Positions 1 through 8,921 of a stretch of 64,000 nt of DNA are shown here, one piece after another. The position numbers were made by a program, and so were the translations under genes. The notes beneath the pieces were generated by a model. It was not told the origin of the DNA. It saw only the letters and a program-made list of their open reading frames with translations, and searched no databases. This DNA comes from Roseihalotalea indica. GTDB lineage: Bacteria; Bacteroidota; Bacteroidia; Cytophagales; Cyclobacteriaceae. The first letter of the stretch is position 1. Each line of letters opens with the position of its first letter. The DNA is taken from positions 806,001 to 870,000 of the forward strand of contig NZ_JAINFL010000002.1 of NCBI RefSeq assembly GCF_022458895.1, in the 5' to 3' direction.

Positions 1-610
1 TTTGTTCAGTGCGGGGTTGCTTTTTCTGATAATCTACTAAAAAAGATGATAAGGGGAGAGGTGCCACATCCAGAGAGTGATCATGAATGACGGATACTTC
101 TAACAGCTTTTCCAGCATGGTCTGCATATTGTTAGCTACCTGGCTTACCTGAGAAAAATAGGTGTCCCCATTTTCTTCTTGTCCGTCTAGCACTGCCACA
201 TTGCAAATACCCCGAATAGTAGCAATAGGCCCTAAAAAGTTATGGTAAGCTTTATAAAGAAATATCTCAATATCCTGGTTGGCCAGGGTTAGTTCCTGAT
301 ATAATTGTACCAGGTGCGGAGCATGTTCTTCTCTGGTTTTTTTTCCTGATAAGTTAGCTTCGCTTTCCAATTTTGATATCATTAAGCGTTCTTTACGCAA
401 TATTTCCTGGTAATTTTTCCGGCAATACATCCAGAGTAAAAGCAGCAGGCTGCCAAACGTGAGCAACGTCAGCCAGAGAATCCAGTGATTGTTTAAAATA
501 GTGTTTACAGAAATGAGCCAGACGGTTAGAGCTTCATACTGGTAAGTTGATATAAAAATGAAATTTGCCATATAAGACATAAAAAAAGCGACAAAAATAA
601 TAGTCCTCAT
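1..610 (-). CDS. Sensor histidine kinase-like protein, N-terminal part (cut by window start)
   Basis: The frame opens with an ATG at 610 and runs off the left edge, giving about 203 residues. It starts with a hydrophobic stretch, followed by a second membrane segment near residues 42-62 (ending WMYCRKN) and a charged helical linker. Near residue 122 there is a motif YKAYHNFLGPIATIRGI, which resembles the H-box of Bacteroidota histidine kinases (H-x-x-x-x-P, with the His as phosphoacceptor). The region after it reads like the second dimerisation helix. The ATPase domain would lie outside the window. The kinase assignment is an inference from this H-box and the membrane topology. The gene is divergent from the genes to its right. 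Confidence 0.6.
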   Translation of the reverse strand, partial: MRTIIFVAFFMSYMANFIFISTYQYEALTVWLISVNTILNNHWILWLTLLTFGSLLLLLWMYCRKNYQEILRKERLMISKLESEANLSGKKTREEHAPHLVQLYQELTLANQDIEIFLYKAYHNFLGPIATIRGICNVAVLDGQEENGDTYFSQVSQVANNMQTMLEKLLEVSVIHDHSLDVAPLPLSSFLVDYQKKQPRTEQ

Positions 611-790
611 AGTACTATTTAGAGAATATTTTTTTTACTTAATGCGGCTATTGTCCCTTTCACAGGATTGTAGTAGAGCAAATTTGTGAAACAATAAGAG
701 GTATTCCTTAAATATTCGCTGAACTGGCGGGGGCACCGGATGTATGAGCGAAAACCCTCGATAAACAAAAACCTATACTACGTTACTTTT

Positions 791-1444
791 ATGAAACGAC
801 TGGCGCTGCTGGTGATCATCATTACATTACCTATTATTGCGTATTATCAATATCGGAAGTTTCGTCGCTTTCATCCTCCTTCTACCTACGACTACGTTGT
901 GAAAGATAGCATCGATGTTCATTACCACGACCCGGAGGTGCTTCAACACTACTACAAAAATGTGTATGAGATAGGTGCCTTTGCCCGGCAGGTATGGCAT
1001 AACCAAGAGGTAGATGTGCGCTATCCTGATCAGGATAATCCTGAAGCAGTGCGAGCCGCCTCCTATTACCAGCAATTATGGGAAACCACTACTTATCTGG
1101 AAGGCCGGCTGGTCCGCTCGCGAGAGCTAAAAGAGGCTGGGTATGCTAACAATGATATTAAAATAATGGAGGCAGAGGGAATGTCGCCTCGCCTGTTTCA
1201 GGTGTTTCGCAAAAAGCAGTTGCTAGGGTTGAGCCGGGGTGATGAAGGCCCTGGAGTATGGGAGTTACAAGCTTTACTCCGTCAGCAGGGGCAAGATATT
1301 CCATTAGACGGTATTTTCAGTAAAATTACGGAAGATGCTCTTAAAGAATTTCAGAGAGCCGAGGGGCATTACCCTTCTGGTCAAGTGGACGAAAATTCGC
1401 TGAGAAGTCTTGTTGAAGCCGATAAGTCTCCTGTAAATCCATAA
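791..1444 (+). CDS. Membrane-anchored protein with C-terminal peptidoglycan-binding domain
   Basis: The protein starts with a signal anchor (MKRLALLVIIITLPIIAYY), followed by a charged region without a recognised domain. The last 65 or so residues look like a PG_binding_1 three-helix domain (GDEGPGVWELQALLRQQG, then PLDGIFSKITEDALKEFQ). Such domains bind cell-wall peptides, so the protein probably sits in the inner membrane with its C-terminus in the periplasm. The same frame is open from an ATG at 740, which would add 17 polar residues in front of the membrane segment. The ATG at 791 is preferred because it puts the anchor at the N-terminus. No catalytic domain is visible. The coiled-coil gene follows after 24 bp. 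Confidence 0.65.
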   Translation: MKRLALLVIIITLPIIAYYQYRKFRRFHPPSTYDYVVKDSIDVHYHDPEVLQHYYKNVYEIGAFARQVWHNQEVDVRYPDQDNPEAVRAASYYQQLWETTTYLEGRLVRSRELKEAGYANNDIKIMEAEGMSPRLFQVFRKKQLLGLSRGDEGPGVWELQALLRQQGQDIPLDGIFSKITEDALKEFQRAEGHYPSGQVDENSLRSLVEADKSPVNP

Positions 1445-1468
1445 TATACGCTATCAACTACCCATAAA

Positions 1469-1813
1469 ATGAGTGATAATAAAAAGCAACCCGCACCGAC
1501 TAAAACGAGCGACCCAAAGATTGATGCCATTAAAGAAATTATCTTTGGAGATACTATCAAAGAAATTGAACAAGAGTTTGATGATACCCAACACCTTATT
1601 CAGCAGCAAAAAGCAGCCATGGAGAAGCAGGTGGCTCAACTTCGAGAAACAATGGACCAGATGATGAAAGAACTTCGGCAGGATCTGGACAATCATGTTG
1701 CCACGCTGAAAGAAGAGATGAGCCAAAGATTCAGCCAGTTGCAAGACAGCTCGGCTAACCGTTCTTCGTTAGGAAAAATGCTGGAAGAGATTGGTAAAAA
1801 ACTACAGGCCTGA
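1469..1813 (+). CDS. Small coiled-coil protein of unknown function
   Basis: A 114-residue, very hydrophilic protein. Residues about 30-100 are heptad-like and rich in Glu, Gln, Lys and Met, as expected of a long coiled coil. There is no signal peptide or membrane segment, so it is probably cytoplasmic. I recognise no named family. It lies between the peptidoglycan-binding protein and the operon of coiled-coil protein, small GTPase and hybrid kinase on the same strand, so it may be a scaffold for that group. That role is inferred from position only. Confidence 0.6.
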   Translation: MSDNKKQPAPTKTSDPKIDAIKEIIFGDTIKEIEQEFDDTQHLIQQQKAAMEKQVAQLRETMDQMMKELRQDLDNHVATLKEEMSQRFSQLQDSSANRSSLGKMLEEIGKKLQA

Positions 1814-1979
1814 GCACAAATAACCTGCTGAGGGTTAGGTACCTTTTCTAATTAATTTGTATTTTATTTGTCCGGTTTTTGGTTAAATCAGACAATCTAC
1901 CTGAGTCTGGAAATGGATACAACGTATTTCAAGGCTGGCCTTTTAGGAAAATAGCATTGTAGTTTCAATCTTTACACTG

Positions 1980-2843
1980 ATGGATACCAAGGAAAGAACT
2001 GACAGAACAGTGAAGGAGCAAAAGGCGTTTGATCGCCTGCGCAGCTTGCTACTGGAAGATGACCAGAAGGAACATAAACAGCTGGTTCAGCAGGTAGTAG
2101 AATTGCGCGATGACATTAACACCCGGCAGAAGCTTCAGCAAAAGGTTGACCCGATTATTGACGAAAAGCTGAGCTATGTACGCGAACATTTTCCCGAACT
2201 GTTTGGCTCAGCCTTAACCCAGGCTATAAAACAGCAAATCCGCGATTCGCGCGATGAAGTTATCGACGCTCTATACCCGATTATGGGTAAGCTCATTAAA
2301 AAATACATTGTAGTAGAGCTAACCGCGCTGTCTGAAAAAATTGACCGCCAGTTAGAGCAGGCATTCTCCTGGGAGATATGGGCAGCTCGAGTCAGAGCCT
2401 GGCTTACTGGCGAATCCCTGGGAAAGGAAATTATTGCCCAGGCTATGGCACCTACCATAGAGGAGGTATTTGTTATTGAACAACACTCCAGCATGCTGCT
2501 GGGCAGCTACTCAAGGCAAAATATTATGGATCAGGATATGATTGCCGGTATGCTGACCGCCATCAAGGGCTTTGTAAAAGAAGCTTTTACTAAAGAAAAT
2601 CAGAACCTGGAAGTAATCGAGTATGAAACGTATCAGATACTTATAAAGAATTTCCAGACTTTTTATATAGCCATTACAATATCGGGGGTGGTAAGCCCGG
2701 CTTTCAAACGGCAGCTAGACGATCAGGTACTGGAATTTGTGCATGAAGTGATGAACCCAACGCTCTATAACACTACCTATCAGGGCAAAGAAGATTATCT
2801 GTCGGAACCTTTACAACGCTATTTTACCAAAGCCACGGCATGA
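1980..2843 (+). CDS. Coiled-coil protein with a C-terminal roadblock/longin-like domain, probable partner of the GTPase
   Basis: 287 residues, cytoplasmic (no signal peptide). The first 90 residues are charged and helical. The C-terminal 130 residues contain a pattern MIAGMLTAIKGFVKEAF, then IEYETYQILI and FYIAITISGVV. It resembles the sensor-like domain found in some bacterial OmpA-type proteins, and has the alternating helix/strand look of roadblock/longin folds, which often bind Ras-like GTPases. This domain reading is an inference from pattern and needs a profile search. The stop overlaps the start of the small GTPase gene by 4 bp (ATGA), so the two are translationally coupled and probably work together. 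Confidence 0.6.
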   Translation: MDTKERTDRTVKEQKAFDRLRSLLLEDDQKEHKQLVQQVVELRDDINTRQKLQQKVDPIIDEKLSYVREHFPELFGSALTQAIKQQIRDSRDEVIDALYPIMGKLIKKYIVVELTALSEKIDRQLEQAFSWEIWAARVRAWLTGESLGKEIIAQAMAPTIEEVFVIEQHSSMLLGSYSRQNIMDQDMIAGMLTAIKGFVKEAFTKENQNLEVIEYETYQILIKNFQTFYIAITISGVVSPAFKRQLDDQVLEFVHEVMNPTLYNTTYQGKEDYLSEPLQRYFTKATA

Positions 2844-3325
2844 CAGTCAGTAAGAAAGTGATACTCCTGGGGCACTACGGAGTAGGAAAAAGCTCATTGA
2901 CCCGGCGGTTTGTGCATCGGAAGTTTTCCGAGCAGTACAGCACAACAATCGGTGTAGCTATTGAGAAAAAAGTGGTAGCGTTGGAAGATCAAGAAGTATC
3001 TATGATCATCTGGGATATTGCCGGGGAATCATCTCATACAAAAGTGCCTCAATCGCATAAGCTGGGTGCTCATGGGGTTATCTATGTGATAGACCTTACC
3101 CGACCTGATACCTACCAGGAGCTGGATACTGAGATTGCCAACCTGCAAAAATACCTGCCCAACGTACCAATACTGGTAGTGGGCAACAAAAAAGACCTGT
3201 TCACCGAAAAAGACCTGTGCGATCTGGTGAAGCAGTTACCTTTGTCTCCATTCGCATTATCCAGTGCAAAAACTGGCGATAGTGTAGATGAGACGTTTAC
3301 CGAATTGGCCCGGCAAATGGTATGA
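2840..3325 (+). CDS. Rab/Ras-like small GTPase
   Basis: A complete 161-residue G domain. G1/P-loop is GHYGVGKSS (residues 11-19), the G2 threonine lies in TTIG (35-38), G3 is WDIAGES (58-64), G4 is NKKD (116-119) and G5 is SAK (142-144). These motifs define the Rab/Ras/Rho superfamily, which cycles between GTP and GDP states as a switch. The residue after DxAG, usually the catalytic Gln of Ras (Q61), is Glu63 here, so intrinsic hydrolysis may be altered. There is no C-terminal cysteine for lipid attachment. It overlaps both neighbours by 4 bp, between the roadblock-like protein and a hybrid histidine kinase, which suggests that the GTPase state feeds into the kinase. Confidence 0.9.
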   Translation: MTVSKKVILLGHYGVGKSSLTRRFVHRKFSEQYSTTIGVAIEKKVVALEDQEVSMIIWDIAGESSHTKVPQSHKLGAHGVIYVIDLTRPDTYQELDTEIANLQKYLPNVPILVVGNKKDLFTEKDLCDLVKQLPLSPFALSSAKTGDSVDETFTELARQMV

Positions 3326-5298
3326 ATGACTCAATTGTACAAGAAAAGCTAGCGTATTTCCATCACCGATCACAGTACGTCATTTTTGATGATGCTGGTT
3401 ATGTACAGGACTCTTGTCAAACCCTGTTTAGCATTCCGCCAGCCGTTTCACTATTTGATGTTATCCCCTTTATGGAGGCCATGCGCGATGTGTTTATCCA
3501 ACTTGCTATAGAGGCCGACATTTCTTTTTTGTGTATTAAAACAGATTTACTGGGCCGGGAAGGATACTATAATTTTTTTCTTAAACGGTCTGCCGAAAAC
3601 GAGCTGAAATGGTTCGTATACGACCTTACCGAGTTTTATACCTACCTGCAACCTCGGCAGCAGGAAAAAAATGATGAAGCCATTGCTGGAGAATACTTGC
3701 GGTTGCAACAGCGGGCAAGCGCGCTGGAGAAAAACCTGCTTCAGTATCAGAATGAAGAACTCCAGCGGATAGAACAGATGAAAACCGCTTTTTTTTCTCA
3801 AGTAAGCCATGAGATGCGCACTCCGCTAAATAGTATTGTTGGGTTGTCTCACTTACTGGCCAAGCAGGCAGACCCATCGGTGATGAATTCAGTAGAAGCA
3901 CTGAAAACAACAGCGCAGCACCTCTCAGCCATTGTAAATGATGTGCTGGATTGGGGAAAACTGGAAAATAACGTTATCGAGATTCATAATGAGCCTTTCC
4001 TGATTCGGTCGCTCATACAAAATATCGTTCAGTCTTTTTTAGAGAACTGTCGAGAAAAAGGCATTACCCTGGCGGTAAATGTGGCTGATAATGTACCTGT
4101 CTGTTTGATAGGAGATACTACCCGGATCAATCAAATCTTGTATAATATTCTGGGTAATGCTATAAAGTTTACCCATCAGGGCGGTATAAAACTTTTAGTA
4201 GATATCCCTTCGGATGAAGCCACTTTGGATGAAGTCGCTTCGGATGAAGCCACTTCGGGTGAAGGTTTGTTGCGAAAAGCTGAACAGCAGGATCATAAAA
4301 TAGCCCGCATTCGCTTTCTGATTTCTGATACTGGCATTGGCATGTCGGAAGAAGAAAAAAAGCGGATCGCTAATCCCTATGTGCAGGCTAATGATCAGGT
4401 CCACCGTCGGTACGGGGGTACAGGGCTGGGACTGAGTATTGTGCAAAAATTGGTAGAACGCTTGGGTGGCACCTGGACCATTGAGAGCCAGCCCGGCAAA
4501 GGCACAAACGTGACCGTACATTTGCCATTACCAGTAGGGACGTTACCCACCCAGAAAGATGAAGAACATCTTTCACCTTTTCAGCATATCCGGAAGGTGC
4601 TGGTAGCGGAAGATGATCCGGTTAACCGGAAAGTGCTAACTCAGTTGCTAAACCAGTGGCAGTTGCAGACAACTGTAGTAGAAAACGGGAAACAGGCACT
4701 TGAGCATATCATAGCTCATTCATACGATCTACTGATCCTGGATCATCAAATGCCGGAAATGGATGGTGCTGCGGTGCTTCAGGCACTTCCGCTGGCGCAG
4801 CAGAATATTCCGGTACTCATATTATCGGGTGATACCACGCAACTGGTTCTGCCCCAGCGTGAAAGTGGGGCCATATTGGTATTAGCGAAACCCGTGTTAC
4901 CTCAGGTTTTACAAGAAAAAATCATGATTTTAGAACAAACGATGCCGGTACCACCCATTGATTTACATTATCTTTACCAGATTACCGACAACCAGTCGGA
5001 TCTGATGATTGAACTGATTGATACATTTATTGAACAGGCGCCTATTTCAATTCAGCAAATCAGGGAAGCTTGGGAATCGCAGGATAAGTTGCGGTTACAG
5101 AGAGCGGTTCATAAGGCAAAGCCAGGTTTTCAGTATGTGGGGGCAAAAGCGATAGAGCAGCAACTCAGTCAGTTAGAAGACTACACCCGGCAGCAGGAGC
5201 AGAACCAACCGTATGAGGCTATGATTCAGCAATTGGATAACCTAACAACTGAGGCTATTCGTCTGTTAGAAGAAGAAAGAAAAAACCTGCTGTCTTAG
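3322..5298 (+). CDS. Hybrid sensor histidine kinase with REC and HPt domains
   Basis: 658 residues, soluble. Order of parts: an N-terminal sensory region (about 1-115, PAS-like size, no recognised signature), a coiled coil (about 115-155), HisKA with phosphoacceptor His163 in SQVSHEMRTPL, HATPase_c with N box (LYNILGNAIKFT), G1 (DTGIGM) and G2 (GGTGLGLSI), a receiver domain with Asp474 in LILDHQMPEMDG, and a C-terminal HPt domain with His597 in VHKAKPGFQYVG. This is the full set for a four-step phosphorelay, and the LytTR regulator just downstream is the likely target. With no membrane segment it must sense an internal cue, and the GTPase overlapping its start is the obvious candidate. The ATPase domain carries an in-frame 15-bp tandem repeat at 4209-4268. 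Confidence 0.92.
   Translation: MNDSIVQEKLAYFHHRSQYVIFDDAGYVQDSCQTLFSIPPAVSLFDVIPFMEAMRDVFIQLAIEADISFLCIKTDLLGREGYYNFFLKRSAENELKWFVYDLTEFYTYLQPRQQEKNDEAIAGEYLRLQQRASALEKNLLQYQNEELQRIEQMKTAFFSQVSHEMRTPLNSIVGLSHLLAKQADPSVMNSVEALKTTAQHLSAIVNDVLDWGKLENNVIEIHNEPFLIRSLIQNIVQSFLENCREKGITLAVNVADNVPVCLIGDTTRINQILYNILGNAIKFTHQGGIKLLVDIPSDEATLDEVASDEATSGEGLLRKAEQQDHKIARIRFLISDTGIGMSEEEKKRIANPYVQANDQVHRRYGGTGLGLSIVQKLVERLGGTWTIESQPGKGTNVTVHLPLPVGTLPTQKDEEHLSPFQHIRKVLVAEDDPVNRKVLTQLLNQWQLQTTVVENGKQALEHIIAHSYDLLILDHQMPEMDGAAVLQALPLAQQNIPVLILSGDTTQLVLPQRESGAILVLAKPVLPQVLQEKIMILEQTMPVPPIDLHYLYQITDNQSDLMIELIDTFIEQAPISIQQIREAWESQDKLRLQRAVHKAKPGFQYVGAKAIEQQLSQLEDYTRQQEQNQPYEAMIQQLDNLTTEAIRLLEEERKNLLS
4209..4268 (+). 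repeat. 15-bp in-frame tandem repeat inside the kinase ATPase domain
   Basis: Four consecutive 15-bp units: TTCGGATGAAGCCAC, TTTGGATGAAGTCGC, the first unit again exactly, and a diverged TTCGGGTGAAGGTTT. They encode an acidic five-residue repeat (SDEAT, LDEVA, SDEAT, SGEGL) placed between the N box and the DTGIGM G1 box of the histidine kinase. Because the unit is a multiple of three, copy-number change would keep the frame. Confidence 0.8.
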
Positions 5299-5390
5299 AA
5301 ATATAAAGCGTTGTAGGGTTGACAGAGACAGTAAAAAACTTCTATATTAATTAAGTAAGAATCCACGGACTGATATGCGCAACAACCCTC

Positions 5391-6110
5391 ATGGCATCTG
5401 ATAAAAAGCTAAACTGTGCTATCGTTGATGACGATGCAATGACTCTTAAAATTATTGAATCGCTGGTTAAAAAAACGGATTCGCTGCAACTGGTAGGAGC
5501 CTTCCAAGACCCCGTGGCAGCGGCTAATACCCTACAACAGCAACCGGTAGATCTATTATTTTTAGATGTTGAGATGCCGGGCATGACGGGGCTGGAGCTT
5601 ATTAAAACTTTACACCCAAAACCGCAGATTATCATCATCAGCAGCAAGAAAGAGTATGCGCTGGATGCCTTTGATTATCAGGTAACTGATTATCTGCTCA
5701 AGCCCGTAGCAGGGTATGCCCGTTTTCTTCAGGCTGTACAGCGAGCGCAGGAAAAGCATGAGCAGGAAGCCCCTTCCCCCAAACCTTCTATTGGTAAGCA
5801 AAAAGAAATCTATCTGAAAGTAGATTCCTTACTGGTCAAATTTGATCTGAAAGATATTCACTGGATTGAAGCCTTTGGTGATTATGTACGCGTAAAAACG
5901 CCTGATAAGCTACATACAGTCTATGCCACACTTAAGTCGGTAGAAGATGTACTACCCAGCGAAGAATTCATTCGTATCCACCGTTCGTATATTGTTCGGG
6001 TGGATAAGATCGTGAACATTGATCAGAATAATCTGCAGGTAGAGAAGAAGATATTACCAGTGAGCCAATCGTATCGTAAAAAGCTGCTGGAAAAGATTAC
6101 GACACTTTAA
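5391..6110 (+). CDS. LytTR-family response regulator
   Basis: 239 residues. An N-terminal receiver domain carries acidic residues VDDDA near 12-16, the phospho-accepting Asp59 in FLDVEMPG and a conserved Lys in LLKPV. A C-terminal LytTR DNA-binding domain (about 140-239) shows the typical FGDYVRV, HTVYATLKSVE and FIRIHRSYIV motifs. It follows the hybrid kinase by 92 bp on the same strand and is its likely output, turning the phosphorelay into transcription. The 3' end overlaps the convergent ppx gene by 14 bp, and a short hairpin (CGACAC/GTGTCG, 6100-6120) covers the overlap. Confidence 0.92.
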   Translation: MASDKKLNCAIVDDDAMTLKIIESLVKKTDSLQLVGAFQDPVAAANTLQQQPVDLLFLDVEMPGMTGLELIKTLHPKPQIIIISSKKEYALDAFDYQVTDYLLKPVAGYARFLQAVQRAQEKHEQEAPSPKPSIGKQKEIYLKVDSLLVKFDLKDIHWIEAFGDYVRVKTPDKLHTVYATLKSVEDVLPSEEFIRIHRSYIVRVDKIVNIDQNNLQVEKKILPVSQSYRKKLLEKITTL

Positions 6111-7002
6111 TACGGTGTCGCTCAAAAAGCATTTGCATTACCCCATCTTTTAATCCTACATCCGGTACCACAATTTTAGTGGCTTTGGCCCACTTCATGG
6201 CCGAGATGTAAATATCAGAAGCCGGAATAATAACATCGGCCCGGTCGGGGTTTAGTTGCAGCTTATTAATACGCTCTTCCAGCGTATGACCCGCTACAAA
6301 ATCTCGGATGGCAATCACTTTATTGAGAGATATGGTTTTTCCGACTTTCTTGTTAGCCAGGTCAAATATTTTATTAATGTTTCCCCCCGTGCCAATGGCC
6401 GTTACTTTGCCGTACTGCTTCTTCACGTTGGTGCGAATCCACTTTTGCATTTCCCCCCAAACCTGCTCCAATGATACCCGGGTGTTTAACCGGCGCACCG
6501 AACCAATCGGGAATGAGCGAGCCAGTATCTTTTCCTGATTCATGTAGATATTAAGCTCGGTGCTTCCTCCGCCCACGTCAATGTGCAGATAGGCGCCGTC
6601 ACCCAGAAAACTACGCAGGGCATTATTGAGAATCTCTGCTTCCTGATCACCATCAATAATCTGGATGTCGAGCCCAAATTCATCTTTTACCTGGCTAACC
6701 AGCTCCATACCGTTCTCCGCCTCTCGCATGGCCGAGGTAGCGCATGCCATATAGTCATCTACTTCATACAGATCAATCAGCAGCTTGAAAGCCTGCATGA
6801 GCTTCATGAATTTGGCTGAGCGCTCCGCGCCAATCCGGTGGGTTGGGTTTTCTTCGGTTACCTCAAATACGTCCTGCCCCAGGCGTAATGGAAAGCGCAC
6901 ATATTCCTGTTTCTTAAAGATAATACTGTTCTGGTAGTCCAGTATATTGGTTACCTGAAGGCGGATGGCATTGGAGCCAATATCAATAGCGGCAAGTCTC
7001 AA
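6097..7002 (-). CDS. ppx: Exopolyphosphatase / guanosine pentaphosphatase family protein
   Basis: 301 residues, matching the catalytic half of the Ppx/GppA family (ASKHA fold). The N-terminal phosphate-1 motif is AAIDIGSNAIRLQV, and the second nucleotide-binding motif is LHIDVGGGSTELNIY. The family hydrolyses the terminal phosphate of polyphosphate and/or pppGpp. The C-terminal HD-like domain of the long Ppx form is absent, as is common for the short Bacteroidota type, so the substrate cannot be settled from sequence. The gene is convergent with the LytTR regulator, overlapping by 14 bp. Confidence 0.88.
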   Translation of the reverse strand: MRLAAIDIGSNAIRLQVTNILDYQNSIIFKKQEYVRFPLRLGQDVFEVTEENPTHRIGAERSAKFMKLMQAFKLLIDLYEVDDYMACATSAMREAENGMELVSQVKDEFGLDIQIIDGDQEAEILNNALRSFLGDGAYLHIDVGGGSTELNIYMNQEKILARSFPIGSVRRLNTRVSLEQVWGEMQKWIRTNVKKQYGKVTAIGTGGNINKIFDLANKKVGKTISLNKVIAIRDFVAGHTLEERINKLQLNPDRADVIIPASDIYISAMKWAKATKIVVPDVGLKDGVMQMLFERHRIKVS

Positions 7003-7222
7003 AAGTAGATGGGTTTGGTATAACTTCTGTTCACAAAACTACGGTTTCTCCTGATTACGATCAACGAGAGCGGCTAAACCAGGTGAGTGGCCCGTATATA
7101 ATTGTTAGTAAGTAAGAAGGCAGAGAGTAAGATTGTTGGCATAAATTTTGGAAAATGCGTTTTAAGGTAAGGTTTCTAACAATTTTTACCTTTTTACTTT
7201 AATAAACAACACTAACCAGTCT

Positions 7223-7774
7223 ATGAAACTCTTTTCTTTAATCACCTGCTTGCTGATTAGCAGCACCTTGATAGCTCAGGAAATCTCAAGTACGCCCACC
7301 ATTCCTGATGACCGGCGGGCAAAATCCATTTACTTAGAAGCATTAGGCAATGGCCTTACTATTTCATTAAACTACGATACTCGCTTTGCCAAAGGCCGAA
7401 ATGATGGCCTGGAGGCTCGCATTGGTGTCGGTGGTTTAGGCCTTTCTGGTACAGATGATCAGGGCAATAACGTAACTGTTGGGTTAGTGACCATACCTAT
7501 TATGCTTAACTATATTGTGGGTAACCGGCGCAGTGGTCTGGAGCTGGGGGCCGGTGCCACCATCTTGTCGGTTTCTTCCTCAGCCGATGTTGACGGGCAG
7601 GTAGACGACTTCGTTGAAAATGGAGTAGGTGCCAGCGGCTTTTTCAACGTGGGCTACCGGGCTCAGCCTCTTCGCAATGGCCCCATATTCCGTCTTACCT
7701 GGACGCCAGCCTTCAATGCTGCCGGGTTTAGTCCTTCCTGGTTTGGTATCTCTTTAGGCTACGCCTTTAAATAG
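7223..7774 (+). CDS. Small outer-membrane beta-barrel protein
   Basis: 183 residues with a signal peptide (MKLFSLITCLLISSTLIAQ). The rest alternates hydrophobic and polar residues with many Gly and aromatic residues, and ends in GISLGYAFK, a C-terminal strand ending in an aromatic as in outer-membrane barrels. About eight strands would fit. No specific family or ligand is recognisable. metF follows after 47 bp on the same strand, but a functional link is not evident. Confidence 0.7.
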   Translation: MKLFSLITCLLISSTLIAQEISSTPTIPDDRRAKSIYLEALGNGLTISLNYDTRFAKGRNDGLEARIGVGGLGLSGTDDQGNNVTVGLVTIPIMLNYIVGNRRSGLELGAGATILSVSSSADVDGQVDDFVENGVGASGFFNVGYRAQPLRNGPIFRLTWTPAFNAAGFSPSWFGISLGYAFK

Positions 7775-7821
7775 CCTCGCTGAAGCGTGGTGCTTTTGCG
7801 CGACAACGGTATATTTGTAGC

Positions 7822-8772
7822 ATGAAAGTTATTGACCACATAGCTCAGGCACAGGATACGCTGTTTACCATTGAAATTCTTCCTCCCCGAAAGGGCGAAG
7901 ATATTAATACACTGTTTAAACACATTGACTCGCTCATGGAGTTTAAACCGGCCTTTATTGATGTAACCTACCATCGGGAGGAGTACGTCTATAAGGAGGC
8001 TGGCGAGGGCATGCTGAAGAAGTATGTTACGCGCAAGCGGCCTGGCACAGTGGGTATCTGTGCTGCTATCCAGAACCGCTACAATGTAGATACTGTGCCC
8101 CACGTGATTTGTGGTGGGTTCTCTAAGGAGGATACCGAAAATATGCTTATCGACCTGGATTTCCTGGGCATTCATAATGTGCTGGTATTGCGGGGTGACC
8201 CGGTAAAAAGTGATCCCGGTTTTGTCCCGCATCCCGAGGGGCATTGCTACGCTAACCAGCTAATCGGGCAAATTGCGGACATGAACCAGGGCAAGTACTT
8301 GTATGAGGAAACCTCCGATACACATACCAATTTCTGCATTGGGGCCGCGGGCTACCCCGAAAAGCATTTTGAGTCGCCCAACCCCGATACGGATATGTTC
8401 TATCTCAAGCAAAAGGTAGACGCTGGCGCAGAGTTTATCGTCACTCAAATGTTCTTTGACAACCAGAAGTACTTCAAGTTTGTGGAGCAGTGTCGGGCCA
8501 ATGGTATTACGGTGCCTATTATTCCCGGCTTAAAACCGCTGGCTACTGTGAACCACCTTACGGCTTTACCCAAGTATTTCTTCCTCGATATCCCTGAAGC
8601 ATTGAGTAAAGAAGTAGCCAAATGCAAAGATAATAAGGATGCACGCGAAATAGGTATTGAATGGTGTATTCAACAATGTAAAGAACTAAAAGCCGCTGGA
8701 GTGCCGGGTTTACACTTTTATACTATGAGTAAATCTGAACTTGTACGCCGGGTAGCCGAGCAGGTATATTAA
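7822..8772 (+). CDS. metF: Methylenetetrahydrofolate reductase
   Basis: 316 residues, the full length of the bacterial single-domain enzyme. It reduces 5,10-methylene-THF to 5-methyl-THF with FAD, supplying the methyl group for methionine synthesis. Diagnostic segments are FTIEILPPRKG near the N-terminus (catalytic Glu), IDVTYHREE, NVLVLRGDP, FCIGAAGYPEKH (folate and FAD contacts), FIVTQMFFDNQKY and VPIIPGLKPL. The start at 7822 gives the expected N-terminus. No riboswitch is visible in the 47-bp upstream gap, so the gene is probably read from its own weak promoter or through from the barrel gene. Confidence 0.96.
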   Translation: MKVIDHIAQAQDTLFTIEILPPRKGEDINTLFKHIDSLMEFKPAFIDVTYHREEYVYKEAGEGMLKKYVTRKRPGTVGICAAIQNRYNVDTVPHVICGGFSKEDTENMLIDLDFLGIHNVLVLRGDPVKSDPGFVPHPEGHCYANQLIGQIADMNQGKYLYEETSDTHTNFCIGAAGYPEKHFESPNPDTDMFYLKQKVDAGAEFIVTQMFFDNQKYFKFVEQCRANGITVPIIPGLKPLATVNHLTALPKYFFLDIPEALSKEVAKCKDNKDAREIGIEWCIQQCKELKAAGVPGLHFYTMSKSELVRRVAEQVY

Positions 8773-8921
8773 CGCTGTTGATCATCTCAGCGAGAGGAGG
8801 CTTATTGTGCTCTCTTAAAAGCTTCGGAACATAAAGTTAAGAAGTGTGATGCTAAAATGGTTGTCACACACTGAGTGGCTCAGCCGATGACCAGGCTACA
8901 AATCGGCCTTGTAGAAATGCA

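Noticed and set aside
4195..4521. 108-residue frame on the minus strand inside the hybrid kinase gene
   Set aside because: It is antisense to conserved ATPase motifs, and its C-terminal repeat only reflects the 15-bp minisatellite.
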